From Mycolicibacterium komossense (GTDB taxonomy: Bacteria > Actinomycetota > Actinomycetes > Mycobacteriales > Mycobacteriaceae), in contig NZ_JACKTY010000033.1 in assembly GCF_025822605.1 (NCBI RefSeq), forward strand, positions 351,237 to 415,236: 64,000 bases of DNA. Direction: 5' to 3'. This document shows positions 17,388 to 25,327 of the stretch, piece after piece (within the stretch, counting starts at the first letter, position 1; the number at the start of each line of letters is the position of its first letter). A program made the translations under genes and the position numbers. The notes under the pieces were generated by a model, which was not told the DNA's origin, did no database searches, and saw nothing but the letters and a program-made list of their open reading frames with translations.

Positions 17388-17435
17388 CTGGAGTGCACGC
17401 GATTTGGCCGCCGCGTGCGGACAGCTGGCTGCCGA
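17343..17435 (+). repeat. 29-bp direct repeat of the rlmN 3' end
   Basis: The segment 17343-17371 (starting GCCGCCGCGTGCGGACAG, encoding AAACGQLAA) recurs without mismatch at 17407-17435. In the second copy the same reading frame continues to GAGAAAGGCTAG, so both copies end at a TAG shortly after. This looks like a short tandem duplication that left a second, unused gene end. Confidence 0.85.
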
Positions 17436-17454
17436 GAAAGGCTAGCGGGTTCGG

Positions 17455-17712
17455 TTACTGCCTGATCCAGCCGCGCTTGCGGCCCCACATGTCCCGGATC
17501 AGCACGATGGCGGCCAGGATGGCGAACACGATCAGGAAAACGTCCTCGACGTGCCCGACGTGGTTACCGCGGAGCATGCAGAGCAGGAAGACGATGCCGA
17601 AGAACCCGGTGATATGCCAGGTGCGGTAGTTGATCTTGCTCCAGCCCCACTTGGCCGACGGGACGTCGGCGGGGTCGACGCCGTCGTAGCGCTCCACCTC
17701 GGTGCTGACCAC
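17455..17712 (-). CDS. DUF2631 small membrane protein
   Basis: Protein of 85 residues with two hydrophobic helices (about 33-48 and 57-72), the second ending in RDMWGRKRGWIRQ. It matches the DUF2631 family of mycobacteria (Rv2876 is the M. tuberculosis relative, from memory). The function is unknown. GTG 17712 is preceded by GAGGAG. The photolyase gene lies upstream on the same strand with a 63-bp gap. In M. tuberculosis this gene also neighbours the mpt70/mpt83 region, so its position here is ancestral. Confidence 0.8.
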   Translation of the reverse strand: MVSTEVERYDGVDPADVPSAKWGWSKINYRTWHITGFFGIVFLLCMLRGNHVGHVEDVFLIVFAILAAIVLIRDMWGRKRGWIRQ

Positions 17713-17775
17713 GGCGACTCCTCACGGTAGGACTGAAATCTGCGGGTAATGCACGCCAATTCTGACATACGGCTC

Positions 17776-19083
17776 TCAGCCGATCTCGCCGTAGCGCCGC
17801 AACGCCTCTTCGCGTTCGCTGCGGTGATCGACGACCGGGTCCGGGTATTCGGGAGTGCCGAGGTCGGTGACCCAGCGCCGGACATAGTCGCCGTCCGGGT
17901 CGAACTTCTTGGCCTGCGTGTCGGGATTGAACACCCGGAAGTACGGGGCGGCGTCGGTGCCGCAGCCCGCGGCCCACTGCCAGCCGTGCTGGTTGCTGGC
18001 CATATCGCCGTCGACAAGCTGCTCCAGAAACCACCGCGCGCCCCACTGCCACGGCAGGTGCAGATCCTTGACCAGGAATGAGGCGGTGATCATCCGGACC
18101 CGGTTGTGCATGAAACCGGTCTCGCTCAACTGGCGCATCCCCGCGTCGACGATGGGGTAACCGGTCTTACCCGCCTTCCACAGGTCGAACCGCTGTAGGG
18201 CGTCATTGTCGTCGTCGACCCGGATGGCGTCGAAGCTGTCATTCCAGTTCTGCCACGCGCTACGGGGCCATTCGGCGAGCACGGTGGCGTAGAAATCGCG
18301 GAACGCGAGCTCGCGCAGATACGCCTGCGGGCCGTCGCCGCCGGTGAGGGCGGTCGCCATCGTGCGCGGGTGGATGTTGCCGAAATGCAGGTAGGCCGAC
18401 ATCCGACTAGTGGTGTCCAGGTCGGGTCGGTCGCGGTCGTCGGCGTAGCCGGCCAGGTCGGCGTCGACGTAGTCCGACCAGCGCTGCCGTGCCGCCGCCT
18501 CGCCGGCGCGCAGGCTCAGTTCGGTGCCGGGGTCGGGGATGTCCCAGTTCTTGCCCGCGCCTGCCGACGCGGCGTCGGCGGGGTCGATCCATCGTGCCGA
18601 TGCCGGCCCCGATTTCGCGGGTGAGCGCCAGCCGTGATCGCGCCAGCGGCGGAAGTACGGGGTGAAGACTTTGTAAGGGGTGCCGTCGTCCTTGGTCAGC
18701 CGGCCAGGGGACACCAAGTAGGCCGAGCCCGTGGCATTGAGCGGGATGTCGCCCAACGCCGCTCGTACCGCCTCGTCGCGGCGGCGGCCGAACGGGGAGA
18801 AATCGGCCGAGATGTGCACGGCCGTGGCCTCGATGGCCCGCGCCATCGCCGGGATCCGGGTCTCCGGCCTGCCTTGGCTGACCAGCAGTCTGCCGTCGAG
18901 AGCGTCGCGTAGTTCGCGCAGCGAGTCGTAGAGGAACTGCAGCCGTCGCGGCCCCGAGGAGGCTTTCAACCGTGGGTCGAGCACGTAACAGCCGAGCACC
19001 TCGCCGTCAGCCGAAGCAGCGTCGATCAGGGCGGGGAGGTCTGCAGTACGCAGATCGCGGCGAAACCACAGCACCGTAGTCAT
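17776..19083 (-). CDS. phr: Deoxyribodipyrimidine photolyase
   Basis: Uses blue light, FADH2 and an antenna chromophore to split UV-induced cyclobutane pyrimidine dimers. The 435 residues begin MTTVLWFRRDLR, the standard N-terminus of the antenna (Rossmann) domain. The FAD domain includes TSRMSAYLHFGN, MHNRVRMITASFLVKDL and the C-terminal signature DMASNQHGWQWAAGCGTDA. A longer frame reaches 19146 but would run into the divergent deacetylase gene; ATG 19083 fits the family start. A class I CPD photolyase is more likely than a cryptochrome, judging from the signature. Confidence 0.93.
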   Translation of the reverse strand: MTTVLWFRRDLRTADLPALIDAASADGEVLGCYVLDPRLKASSGPRRLQFLYDSLRELRDALDGRLLVSQGRPETRIPAMARAIEATAVHISADFSPFGRRRDEAVRAALGDIPLNATGSAYLVSPGRLTKDDGTPYKVFTPYFRRWRDHGWRSPAKSGPASARWIDPADAASAGAGKNWDIPDPGTELSLRAGEAAARQRWSDYVDADLAGYADDRDRPDLDTTSRMSAYLHFGNIHPRTMATALTGGDGPQAYLRELAFRDFYATVLAEWPRSAWQNWNDSFDAIRVDDDNDALQRFDLWKAGKTGYPIVDAGMRQLSETGFMHNRVRMITASFLVKDLHLPWQWGARWFLEQLVDGDMASNQHGWQWAAGCGTDAAPYFRVFNPDTQAKKFDPDGDYVRRWVTDLGTPEYPDPVVDHRSEREEALRRYGEIG

Positions 19084-19129
19084 GGCTTCCATGCTGCCCT
19101 GTTCCGCGCCGACTGAAACAATGCCTGCC

Positions 19130-20053
19130 ATGACGCTCGGCCACACAGCAGGGGATTACCCGCGGGACATGATCGGCTACGGGCCCAACCCGCCGCATCC
19201 GAACTGGCCCGGGGGAGCCAACGTCGCCGTGCAATTCGTCCTGAACTACGAAGAGGGTGGTGAGAACAACGTCCTGCACGGCGATCCGGCCTCGGAGACC
19301 TTCCTCTCGGAAATCGTTGGTGCGCAGCCATATCCGAACCGTCACCTGAGTATGGAATCGCTCTACGAGTACGGTTCGCGAGCCGGGCTGTGGCGGGTAC
19401 TGCGGGTCTTCGACCGCCGCGAACTGCCGCTGACCATCTTCGGGGTGGCGCTGGCGCTGGCCCGCAACCCCGAGGCCGTCCACGCATTCCTCGAACGCGG
19501 CGACGAGATCGCCTGCCATGGGTTGCGCTGGTGGAGCTACCAGCTGGTCGACGAGCAGATCGAACGCGAGCACATGGCCGAGGCGGTGCAGATGCTGACC
19601 CAATTGACCGGGTCGGCGCCGTTGGGCTGGTACACCGGCCGCGATTCACCACACACCCGCGCCCTGGTGGTGGAGCATGGCGGCTTCCTGTACGACTCGG
19701 ACTCCTACGCAGACGACCTGCCGTACTGGACTGTTGTCGGCGGCCGTGACCACTTGGTGGTGCCTTACACGCTGGACACCAACGATATGAAGTACGTGTC
19801 GGCCAGCGGATTTCCCAGCGGGGCAGAGTTTTTCACCTACCTGCGGGATGCATTCGACGTCCTCTACGCCGAGGGCGCCGCGGGCGCGCCGAAGATGCTG
19901 TCCGTCGGTCTGCACTGCCGACTGGTCGGGCGCCCCGCCCGCGTCGCCGCCCTGGAACGCTTCCTGGACCACGTGCAGTCACACGACAAGGTGTGGATCA
20001 CCCGTCGAGTCGACATCGCCCGACACTGGGTGGAGCACTTTCCGCCGCGGTAG
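19130..20053 (+). CDS. Polysaccharide deacetylase family protein, PuuE (allantoinase-like) type
   Basis: NodB-fold metal hydrolase of 307 residues. The motif FVLNYEEGGE close to the N-terminus and the opening DYPRDMIGYGPNPPHPNWPGGA are typical of the PuuE subgroup, which acts on allantoin, not sugar polymers; ECHGLRWW-type residues appear as ACHGLRWWSY. Other genes of urate or allantoin breakdown are not in the window, so the substrate is uncertain. The start ATG 19130 (alternative ATG 19121) lies 46 bp from the divergent photolyase start. The stop is one base from the stop of the convergent metalloprotease gene. Confidence 0.85.
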   Translation: MTLGHTAGDYPRDMIGYGPNPPHPNWPGGANVAVQFVLNYEEGGENNVLHGDPASETFLSEIVGAQPYPNRHLSMESLYEYGSRAGLWRVLRVFDRRELPLTIFGVALALARNPEAVHAFLERGDEIACHGLRWWSYQLVDEQIEREHMAEAVQMLTQLTGSAPLGWYTGRDSPHTRALVVEHGGFLYDSDSYADDLPYWTVVGGRDHLVVPYTLDTNDMKYVSASGFPSGAEFFTYLRDAFDVLYAEGAAGAPKMLSVGLHCRLVGRPARVAALERFLDHVQSHDKVWITRRVDIARHWVEHFPPR

Positions 20054-20054
20054 C

Positions 20055-21755
20055 TCAGGCGGCGATCAGGCTTGCGGTGACGGACGGCGGGACTGCGGCC
20101 GGTGCCAGCGACTGCGGCGCGGCCACTGTGTAGCCCAGGTCGGTGAGGATGCCGATCTCGATCGGGCTCAGCGTCCGGACACCCGGACCCGTACCTGTAT
20201 TGGCATTCATCAGCTTCTGCTGATCGCCGGTGAACGTGTCGTCGTCCAAGTGGGTGACCGAGCTACCTCCAGACCAGACCTTGGGTGTGTACAGCGGCAC
20301 CGGCTTGCCGTAGGCGGCGGTTGCGTTGGCCCCGCCGAAGAACAGGCTGCCGACGCCCCCGGTCAGAAGGGAGTTGTACTTGGGATTCCAGCTGCCGTTG
20401 GTGTTGAAAACCTTTGTACCGTCGGCAGTCACGATGAGTTTAGCGAACAGTGGCCAGTTGTCGCCTTGGTCCGCCGGGGGTGGATCCATCAGGGTTTCGA
20501 AGCCGAAGGTATGCAAGATCTCGTGCATCATCGTCGAGGTGAAGTCGTACTGATCTTCACCCACGGTGTTTCCGATCGCCCAATCCTCGGCCCAGTTGAC
20601 GTCGATCGTGCCGTCTACTGCCGCCCCGTTGGAATCGACACCGGTGAGCAGTTTGTTCTGCACTACCGTGGGGTAGAAGCCGGCTGCCGAACTGATGGTC
20701 GGACTACCGCCCGAGGCAAAGCCGGTGCCGTACAACCCGATGATGTTGTAGCTGAGTGTGACCGGCGTGGTGACGGTGAAGTACTGCACCAGATCGTTGG
20801 CCGCATCTTTGAGCGCTTGCCGGCGCTCCGGGGTCCAGTATTCCGAGCCGTCGCCGTACCGGAAGTCGAATGTGATGGCGCCCTGGTTGATGACGGAGGT
20901 GGCCGCGGTGCTCGGGGCGCGGAAGAGGTCGAGGACGTTGATGTGCAGTCCGGGGTCGGCGGCGGAGACGGTGAAGGTGTCGACGCCGGTGAAGCCTGCG
21001 CCGGGCGTATAGGTGTAGGTGCCGTCCGGATTGAGCTGCACGGTACCGGTTTTGGGGGCTTTGGTTAGCGTGTAGACGATCCTGTCACCGTCGGGGTCGA
21101 CGGCCCCGATGGTGCCGACGATCAGGCCGCTGATCTTTCCGGTCACCTGCACGGGCTTGACGGTGGGGGCTTGGTTGAGGAAGGTGTTGCGGACCAGCAC
21201 CAGTCCGCTGTTCAGGAACTCCTTGACTCCGTTGTCCACGGGTAGCCCGGCGATGGTGGTCTGCGCAGCCGACATGAAGTCGGCGATCTCCTTGGCGACG
21301 GCTTGACGTCTGACGTCGGGGTCGACTGTGGGAGTTGTCGATGACACAGTGGTTCTGCCGGACGCCGCGGTCGAACCGGAGCTGGCCCCCGACGATGTCC
21401 TGGTGCGGATGAGAGTCGCTGTTGCCGTGGGTGTTTCAGTTATGGCGGCGCGGCTGCGGAGGGTCGAGGCGGGTCGGGCGGTAGCCGGGGCTGCCGTCTT
21501 TTGGATACTCTTCGGTGATGCAGCGCCGGAGCGGCCGGCGTGGCTGCTGTGGGTTGCCGGACCCGCCGATGTTGACGATTGACCGGTACTGTCCGCGGCA
21601 GCTATCCCGGTCTGGGGTCCGATCAGTGACCAGCCCACCAACGCCGCACCCATACCGGCAGAGGCTGCGCCTACCTGCAGCCAGCGCCGGACGGCGAAGC
21701 GCTCCGCCCGCGACGACCCGCTTCGTGTGCCCGATCGATTCGTCTTCGCCGCCAC
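20055..21755 (-). CDS. Secreted metalloprotease-like protein with Ig-like (VCBS/cadherin-type) domain
   Basis: Predicted exported protein of 566 residues. A basic N-terminus (RRWLQVG) and a hydrophobic stretch ending GIAAADS form a signal peptide. A long Ser/Thr/Ala-rich linker (about 55-150) follows. Then comes an Ig-like repeat (about 200-270: DPDGDRIVYTLTKAP, LNPDGTYTYTPGAGFTGVDTFTV). The C-terminal half contains MMHEILHTFGFE, an HExxHxxGF zinc site as in metzincin-like proteases. GTG 21755 with GGGGG upstream is chosen as start because the signal peptide follows; the frame is open back to 21911. No known mycobacterial protease name can be given, and the substrate is unknown. Confidence 0.75.
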   Translation of the reverse strand: MAAKTNRSGTRSGSSRAERFAVRRWLQVGAASAGMGAALVGWSLIGPQTGIAAADSTGQSSTSAGPATHSSHAGRSGAASPKSIQKTAAPATARPASTLRSRAAITETPTATATLIRTRTSSGASSGSTAASGRTTVSSTTPTVDPDVRRQAVAKEIADFMSAAQTTIAGLPVDNGVKEFLNSGLVLVRNTFLNQAPTVKPVQVTGKISGLIVGTIGAVDPDGDRIVYTLTKAPKTGTVQLNPDGTYTYTPGAGFTGVDTFTVSAADPGLHINVLDLFRAPSTAATSVINQGAITFDFRYGDGSEYWTPERRQALKDAANDLVQYFTVTTPVTLSYNIIGLYGTGFASGGSPTISSAAGFYPTVVQNKLLTGVDSNGAAVDGTIDVNWAEDWAIGNTVGEDQYDFTSTMMHEILHTFGFETLMDPPPADQGDNWPLFAKLIVTADGTKVFNTNGSWNPKYNSLLTGGVGSLFFGGANATAAYGKPVPLYTPKVWSGGSSVTHLDDDTFTGDQQKLMNANTGTGPGVRTLSPIEIGILTDLGYTVAAPQSLAPAAVPPSVTASLIAA

Positions 21756-21908
21756 CGTTACCCCCGATTGTGCCTGGATTGTCCGGTCGACACGGTATCT
21801 GACGGCTTGCGCGCACGCGGCGGATTGTCGCAGCGTGCGCCAATTTCTGCCTGAGCTCGGCGTTAGGGCGACATCCACCTGGAGCAGAACGAAACTGGGC
21901 GCCGAACG

Positions 21909-22240
21909 CACGCCGGGCTATCCAGCGGCCAAGGCCGCACTGCGCGCCTACCGCAAGGGCTTGGCAAATGAACTGGTGCCCAAGGGAATCCGGGTCAGTA
22001 CCGGGTCACCCGGGTTCATCCAGACCTCGGCAGTCGAACGGCTGATCGACCGGATCGCTGAATCGGGGTGGTATCGAACGGCCGGCTGCGTTGCAGGGTG
22101 TGATGGCAGCGCTGGGTCGCCTCCCGCTCGGGCGTCCGGCTCTGCCCCACGAAATCGCCGATGTGGTCGCCTTTTTGGTGTCTGATGGGGGCGTCGGTGG
22201 TGGGGGCGGACCTGGTAGCGGATGGCGGGGCGGTCCCCAC
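21909..22240 (+). pseudogene. Remnant of a short-chain dehydrogenase/reductase gene
   Basis: Three frames read in series rebuild the C-terminal half of an SDR: first GYPAAKAALRAYRKGL (YxxxK catalytic pair, Tyr codon at 21919) and IRVSTGSPGFIQTSAVERLIDR; then, in another frame from about 22065, GRPALPHEIADVVAFLVSD; then, in a third frame from about 22190, VVGADLVADGGAVPTV. Both frame changes fall in runs of G (near 22063 and 22187). The N-terminal half with the NAD-binding motif is absent, and no stop follows the last motif, because the region runs into the hairpin of the neighbouring gene. It is a dead gene fragment. Confidence 0.8.
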
Positions 22241-22260
22241 GGTGTGGGAACCGCCCCGCC
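22224..22260 (-). terminator. Hairpin terminator of the MPT70-like gene
   Basis: Perfect 11-bp stem (GGCGGGGCGGT at 22224-22234 with its complement at 22250-22260), and the loop itself contains a further CCCAC/GTGGG pairing. It starts 12 bp after the fasciclin stop on the minus strand. No T-run follows, as is common for mycobacterial hairpins. Confidence 0.65.
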
Positions 22261-22272
22261 GTCGACGTGAGA

Positions 22273-22887
22273 TCACATACCGGCCGGCGGCATCAGGACG
22301 GTGTCGACCATGTACACGGTCGCGTTGGCGGTCTGAACGCCCCCGCAGGACACCGAGGAGTTATCGACCTTGAGGTCGTTGGCCATCCCGGTGACGGTCA
22401 CGTCCTGGCCCTCGACGGTCTTGTGTGTGCCGACGACCTGCGACGGGCTCAACTGACCGGGCACCACGTGGTAGGTCAAGATGCTGGTCAGCAGCGGCGC
22501 GTCGGTCTTGAGCTTGTCGACGGTGGCGGGATCGAGCTTCGCGAATGCCGCGTCGGTCGGGGCGAACACGGTGTAGTCACCGCTGTTCAGGGTGTCCACG
22601 AGATTGACGTCGGGGTTCAGCTTGCCGGAGATCGCGGAGGTCAGCGTGGTCAGCATCGGATTGTTCGACGCGGCAACCGCGACCGGATCCATGGCCATGC
22701 CGGCGACGGAGCCGGGTCCGGTCGGTACCTGGGCGGCGTAGCTTGCACACGCCGGACCGACAAGGCTTTCCGCGGCGACCGGGGGAGCGGCATTGGCGAC
22801 GGTCATCGAGCCCGCCAGCAGTGCTCCTGCGGCGAGTCCGGTGAGGCCGGTGACGGTGAAGGTTCTGGAAAGGGTGTGAGTTTTCAT
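22273..22887 (-). CDS. Secreted fasciclin-domain protein, MPT70 type
   Basis: Exported protein of 204 residues with one FAS1 domain. The signal peptide (about 1-33) ends TVANA with no lipobox cysteine, which makes it the soluble MPT70 type as opposed to the lipoprotein type. FAS1 boxes NLVDTLNSGDYTVFAPTD and ILTYHVVPGQ are intact, and C-terminal ANATVYMVDTVLMPP is conserved. Two cysteines (GPACASY, VSCGG) probably form a disulfide, as in MPT70. ATG 22887 is chosen because the signal peptide begins there. Function is thought to be adhesion or host interaction. A SigK-like promoter lies upstream and a hairpin follows the stop. Confidence 0.93.
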   Translation of the reverse strand: MKTHTLSRTFTVTGLTGLAAGALLAGSMTVANAAPPVAAESLVGPACASYAAQVPTGPGSVAGMAMDPVAVAASNNPMLTTLTSAISGKLNPDVNLVDTLNSGDYTVFAPTDAAFAKLDPATVDKLKTDAPLLTSILTYHVVPGQLSPSQVVGTHKTVEGQDVTVTGMANDLKVDNSSVSCGGVQTANATVYMVDTVLMPPAGM

Positions 22888-22950
22888 GGGAATTATCGAC
22901 TTTCGTTGTGCGGACGGGACGCGGTGGTAGTCCCGGTCGTTCAGATAACT

Positions 22951-22978
22951 ATTCGGTGCTGATTGAGTTTCGGATTGG
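22951..22978 (-). promoter_or_regulatory. Candidate SigK-type promoter of the MPT70-like gene
   Basis: On the minus strand CCAATC (22978-22973), 16 bp, then CCGAAT (22956-22951). SigK promoters of mycobacteria have a CCATCC-like -35 and a CCGAAT-like -10. The leader would be about 60 nt. The other fasciclin gene has the same spacing and similar hexamers. Confidence 0.5.
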
Positions 22979-23257
22979 CAGTTATTCCGAGAGCTCGCGA
23001 AGCCGCGAAATACCGTCGGCCGTAGGTGAATGAAAAGGCTTGCAGTCCTTGATTGGCTGCAGGTCACGGCGCTCATGGGCGGTGCCACCGGTCTCCAGGT
23101 AAACACTCTTGGCGCGGTAATTCAACTCCGGTGCCGATTTCCGTTGTCGGAAAACGAATTCTGCGGTGTAGATCGGCAAATCGGCGATGTGGCAGTGCTG
23201 TTGCTGAGATTGGCTGCTACGGGCCGCGAAATATGTTGTCCCACAGCGCTGGTGAGG
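22979..23257. other. Intergenic stretch between the two fasciclin genes
   Basis: About 280 bp between the promoter of the MPT70-like gene and the terminator of the MPT83-like gene. It is locally less GC-rich than its surroundings, with no gene, ribosome site or repeat that I can support. In M. tuberculosis dipZ lies between mpt83 and mpt70; nothing resembling DipZ remains here. Confidence 0.5.
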
Positions 23258-23302
23258 AAAAGACAGGGCAGCCCGGAGTCGGGGGATCCGGGCTGCCCTG
23301 TC
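23258..23302 (-). terminator. Strong rho-independent terminator of the MPT83-like gene
   Basis: Perfect 16-bp stem GACAGGGCAGCCCGGA (23262-23277) with its complement at 23287-23302 and a 9-nt loop. On the minus strand it is followed by TTTT (23261 lies between; A-run at 23258-23261 region). It begins about 18 bp after the stop at 23321. Confidence 0.88.
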
Positions 23303-23320
23303 GGTCTTGGTGGCCGGTTG

Positions 23321-23989
23321 TCAGGCGGCTGGCGGCATCAACACGGTGTCGATCATGTACACGGTGGCGTTGGCCGTGTGCACCCCGCCGCAGACCAGCC
23401 CGGCATCGTTGATCTTGAGGTCATTGCCTGCGCCGGTCACCGAGACGGTGCCGCCCTGGACGGTCTTGTGCTCGCCGACCACCTGAGCAGGGCTGGCCTG
23501 GCCGGGCACCACGTGGTAGGTCAAGATGCTCTTCAACAGCGGCGCGTCCGTCTTGAGCTTCTCCACGGTGGCGGGGTCGAGCTTGGCGAATGCGTCGTCG
23601 GTGGGCGCGAACACGGTGAACTGCCCGCTGTTGAGGGTGTCAACCAAGTTGACGTTCGGATTGAGCTGACCGGACAGCGCCTGGGTCAGCGTCTTGAGCA
23701 TCGGATTGTTGGACGCGGCGACGGTCACCGGATCCTGGGCCATTCCGGCGACCGACCCGGGTCCGGACGGCACCTGCTGGGCGTATGCCGCGCATCCCGT
23801 TCCGATCAGGTCCGACGCGGGGGCAGCGGCAGCGGTGGTCGTCGAGGTGGCGCTCTCGACAGCGGAGGAGACCGCTGACGTGGCAGAGGACGCTGTGGAG
23901 GCGGCTTCCTCTTTCGAGCAGGCGGCCATGCCGAGAACGGCAAGGGTGGCAAAGCCGGCCGTCACGACTCTGGTGTGAAGAGGCTTCAT
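23321..23989 (-). CDS. Fasciclin-domain lipoprotein, MPT83 type
   Basis: Surface lipoprotein of 222 residues. The signal peptide ends in the lipobox LGMAAC (Cys24), after which comes a Ser/Thr/Ala-rich spacer (about 25-62) and a FAS1 domain (about 70-220) with NLVDTLNSGQFTVFAPTD and ILTYHVVPGQ. Apart from the N-terminus it is closely similar to the MPT70-like protein 430 bp downstream on the same strand, so the two are paralogues. ATG 23989 has AAAGGAGT 9-10 nt upstream, a strong ribosome site. The gene has its own terminator, so the two antigens are separate transcripts. Confidence 0.94.
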   Translation of the reverse strand: MKPLHTRVVTAGFATLAVLGMAACSKEEAASTASSATSAVSSAVESATSTTTAAAAPASDLIGTGCAAYAQQVPSGPGSVAGMAQDPVTVAASNNPMLKTLTQALSGQLNPNVNLVDTLNSGQFTVFAPTDDAFAKLDPATVEKLKTDAPLLKSILTYHVVPGQASPAQVVGEHKTVQGGTVSVTGAGNDLKINDAGLVCGGVHTANATVYMIDTVLMPPAA

Positions 23990-24031
23990 GCTGGGGTGAC
24001 TCCTTTGTCTTCCGCGGTCATTGCGCCTGGG

Positions 24032-24059
24032 ATTCGCGCTCGGGACCGATACGGACTGG
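24032..24059 (-). promoter_or_regulatory. Candidate SigK-type promoter of the MPT83-like gene
   Basis: On the minus strand CCAGTC (24059-24054), 16 bp, then GCGAAT (24037-24032), about 42 nt before the start codon. Spacing equals that of the candidate at 22951-22978, and the hexamers differ by one base each. Confidence 0.42.
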
Positions 24060-24151
24060 CCGGGGCCGGCTCACGTCACATTTGCGTCATTTTTGCGGCC
24101 GACTTGCCGTTGCTGGCATTCGCGCACCGATGGGCGCGGCACAATGGTCAG

Positions 24152-25327
24152 GTGGCAGTACCGAACGCCGACCGGCGACTGAAGGTCCTGATCCTGGGCA
24201 GCACCGGTTCGATCGGCACCCAGGCGCTCGAGGTGATCGCGGCCAACCCTGACCGGTTCGAGGTCGTCGGCTTGGCCGCTGGTGGCGGTAACCCCGAGTT
24301 GCTGGCCCGGCAGTGTGCCGACACCGGGGTCGCCAACGTCGCAGTCGCCGACCCGGCCGGCGCCGATCGGGTCGGCCGCGTGCGCTACCGCGGCCCGGAG
24401 GCCGCGACCCGGATCGTTCAGGACACCGAGGCCGATGTCGTGCTCAACGCCCTGGTCGGAGCGTTGGGCTTGAAACCCACGCTGGCGGCGCTGGACAGCG
24501 GCGCGCGCCTGGCCCTGGCCAACAAGGAGTCGCTGATCGCCGGCGGACCGCTCGTGCTCAAGGCGGCGGCACCGGGTCAGATCGTCCCGGTGGACTCCGA
24601 ACACTCCGCACTGGCCCAGTGCCTGCGCAGCGGCAGCGCCGACGAAGTGGCCCGGCTGGTGCTGACGGCGTCGGGGGGACCATTCCGCGGCTGGACCGCC
24701 GATGCCCTGGAAAGCGTCACCCCTGAGCAGGCGGGTGCCCATCCCACCTGGTCGATGGGGCCGATGAACACACTGAATTCGGCATCGCTGGTCAACAAGG
24801 GCCTGGAGCTCATCGAAACCCACCTGCTGTTCGGCATCCCGTACGACCGGATCGACGTGGTGGTCCACCCGCAGTCGATTGTTCACTCGATGGTCACCTT
24901 CACCGACGGGTCGACCATCGCCCAGGCCAGCCCGCCCGATATGAAACTGCCGATTGCGCTCGCCCTCGGCTGGCCTGCCCGAGTTCCTGGTGCCGCCGCA
25001 GCCTGCGATTGGACCACCGCCTCGACCTGGGAATTCGAGCCGCTGGACGACTCGGTCTTCCCTGCGGTGGACTTGGCCAGGTATGCGGGATCCACCGGCG
25101 GTTGCATGACCGCCGTCTACAACGCGGCCAACGAAGAAGCCGCCGAGGCTTTCCTGGCCGGGCGTATCTCTTTTCCCGCAATCGTCCGCACCGTCGCCGA
25201 CGTGCTGCACGCCGCCGACCAGTGGGCGGCGCAACCGGCTACCGTGGACGATGTACTTGACGCGCAGCGCTGGGCCCGGGACAGGGCCGGAGTTGCCGTT
25301 TCACAGGAGGTTCTGCCAGCCCGATGA
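24152..25327 (+). CDS. dxr: 1-deoxy-D-xylulose 5-phosphate reductoisomerase
   Basis: Converts DXP to methylerythritol 4-phosphate with NADPH, the committed step of the MEP isoprenoid route and the fosmidomycin target. The 391 residues include the NADPH motif LGSTGSIGTQ (16-23), ALANKESLIAGG, the SEHSAL metal/substrate motif in VDSEHSALAQCL and HPQSIVHSMV. GTG 24152 begins just before the Rossmann fold; the frame stays open to 23975, but that part overlaps the fasciclin promoter. It overlaps rip1 by 4 bp, and ispG follows, so two MEP enzymes flank a protease in one operon, as in M. tuberculosis. Confidence 0.96.
   Translation: MAVPNADRRLKVLILGSTGSIGTQALEVIAANPDRFEVVGLAAGGGNPELLARQCADTGVANVAVADPAGADRVGRVRYRGPEAATRIVQDTEADVVLNALVGALGLKPTLAALDSGARLALANKESLIAGGPLVLKAAAPGQIVPVDSEHSALAQCLRSGSADEVARLVLTASGGPFRGWTADALESVTPEQAGAHPTWSMGPMNTLNSASLVNKGLELIETHLLFGIPYDRIDVVVHPQSIVHSMVTFTDGSTIAQASPPDMKLPIALALGWPARVPGAAAACDWTTASTWEFEPLDDSVFPAVDLARYAGSTGGCMTAVYNAANEEAAEAFLAGRISFPAIVRTVADVLHAADQWAAQPATVDDVLDAQRWARDRAGVAVSQEVLPAR

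Noticed and set aside
19084..19146. A longer photolyase reading start at 19146
   Set aside because: The extra residues have no family match and would overlap the divergent deacetylase start; MTTVLWFRRDLR is the family N-terminus.
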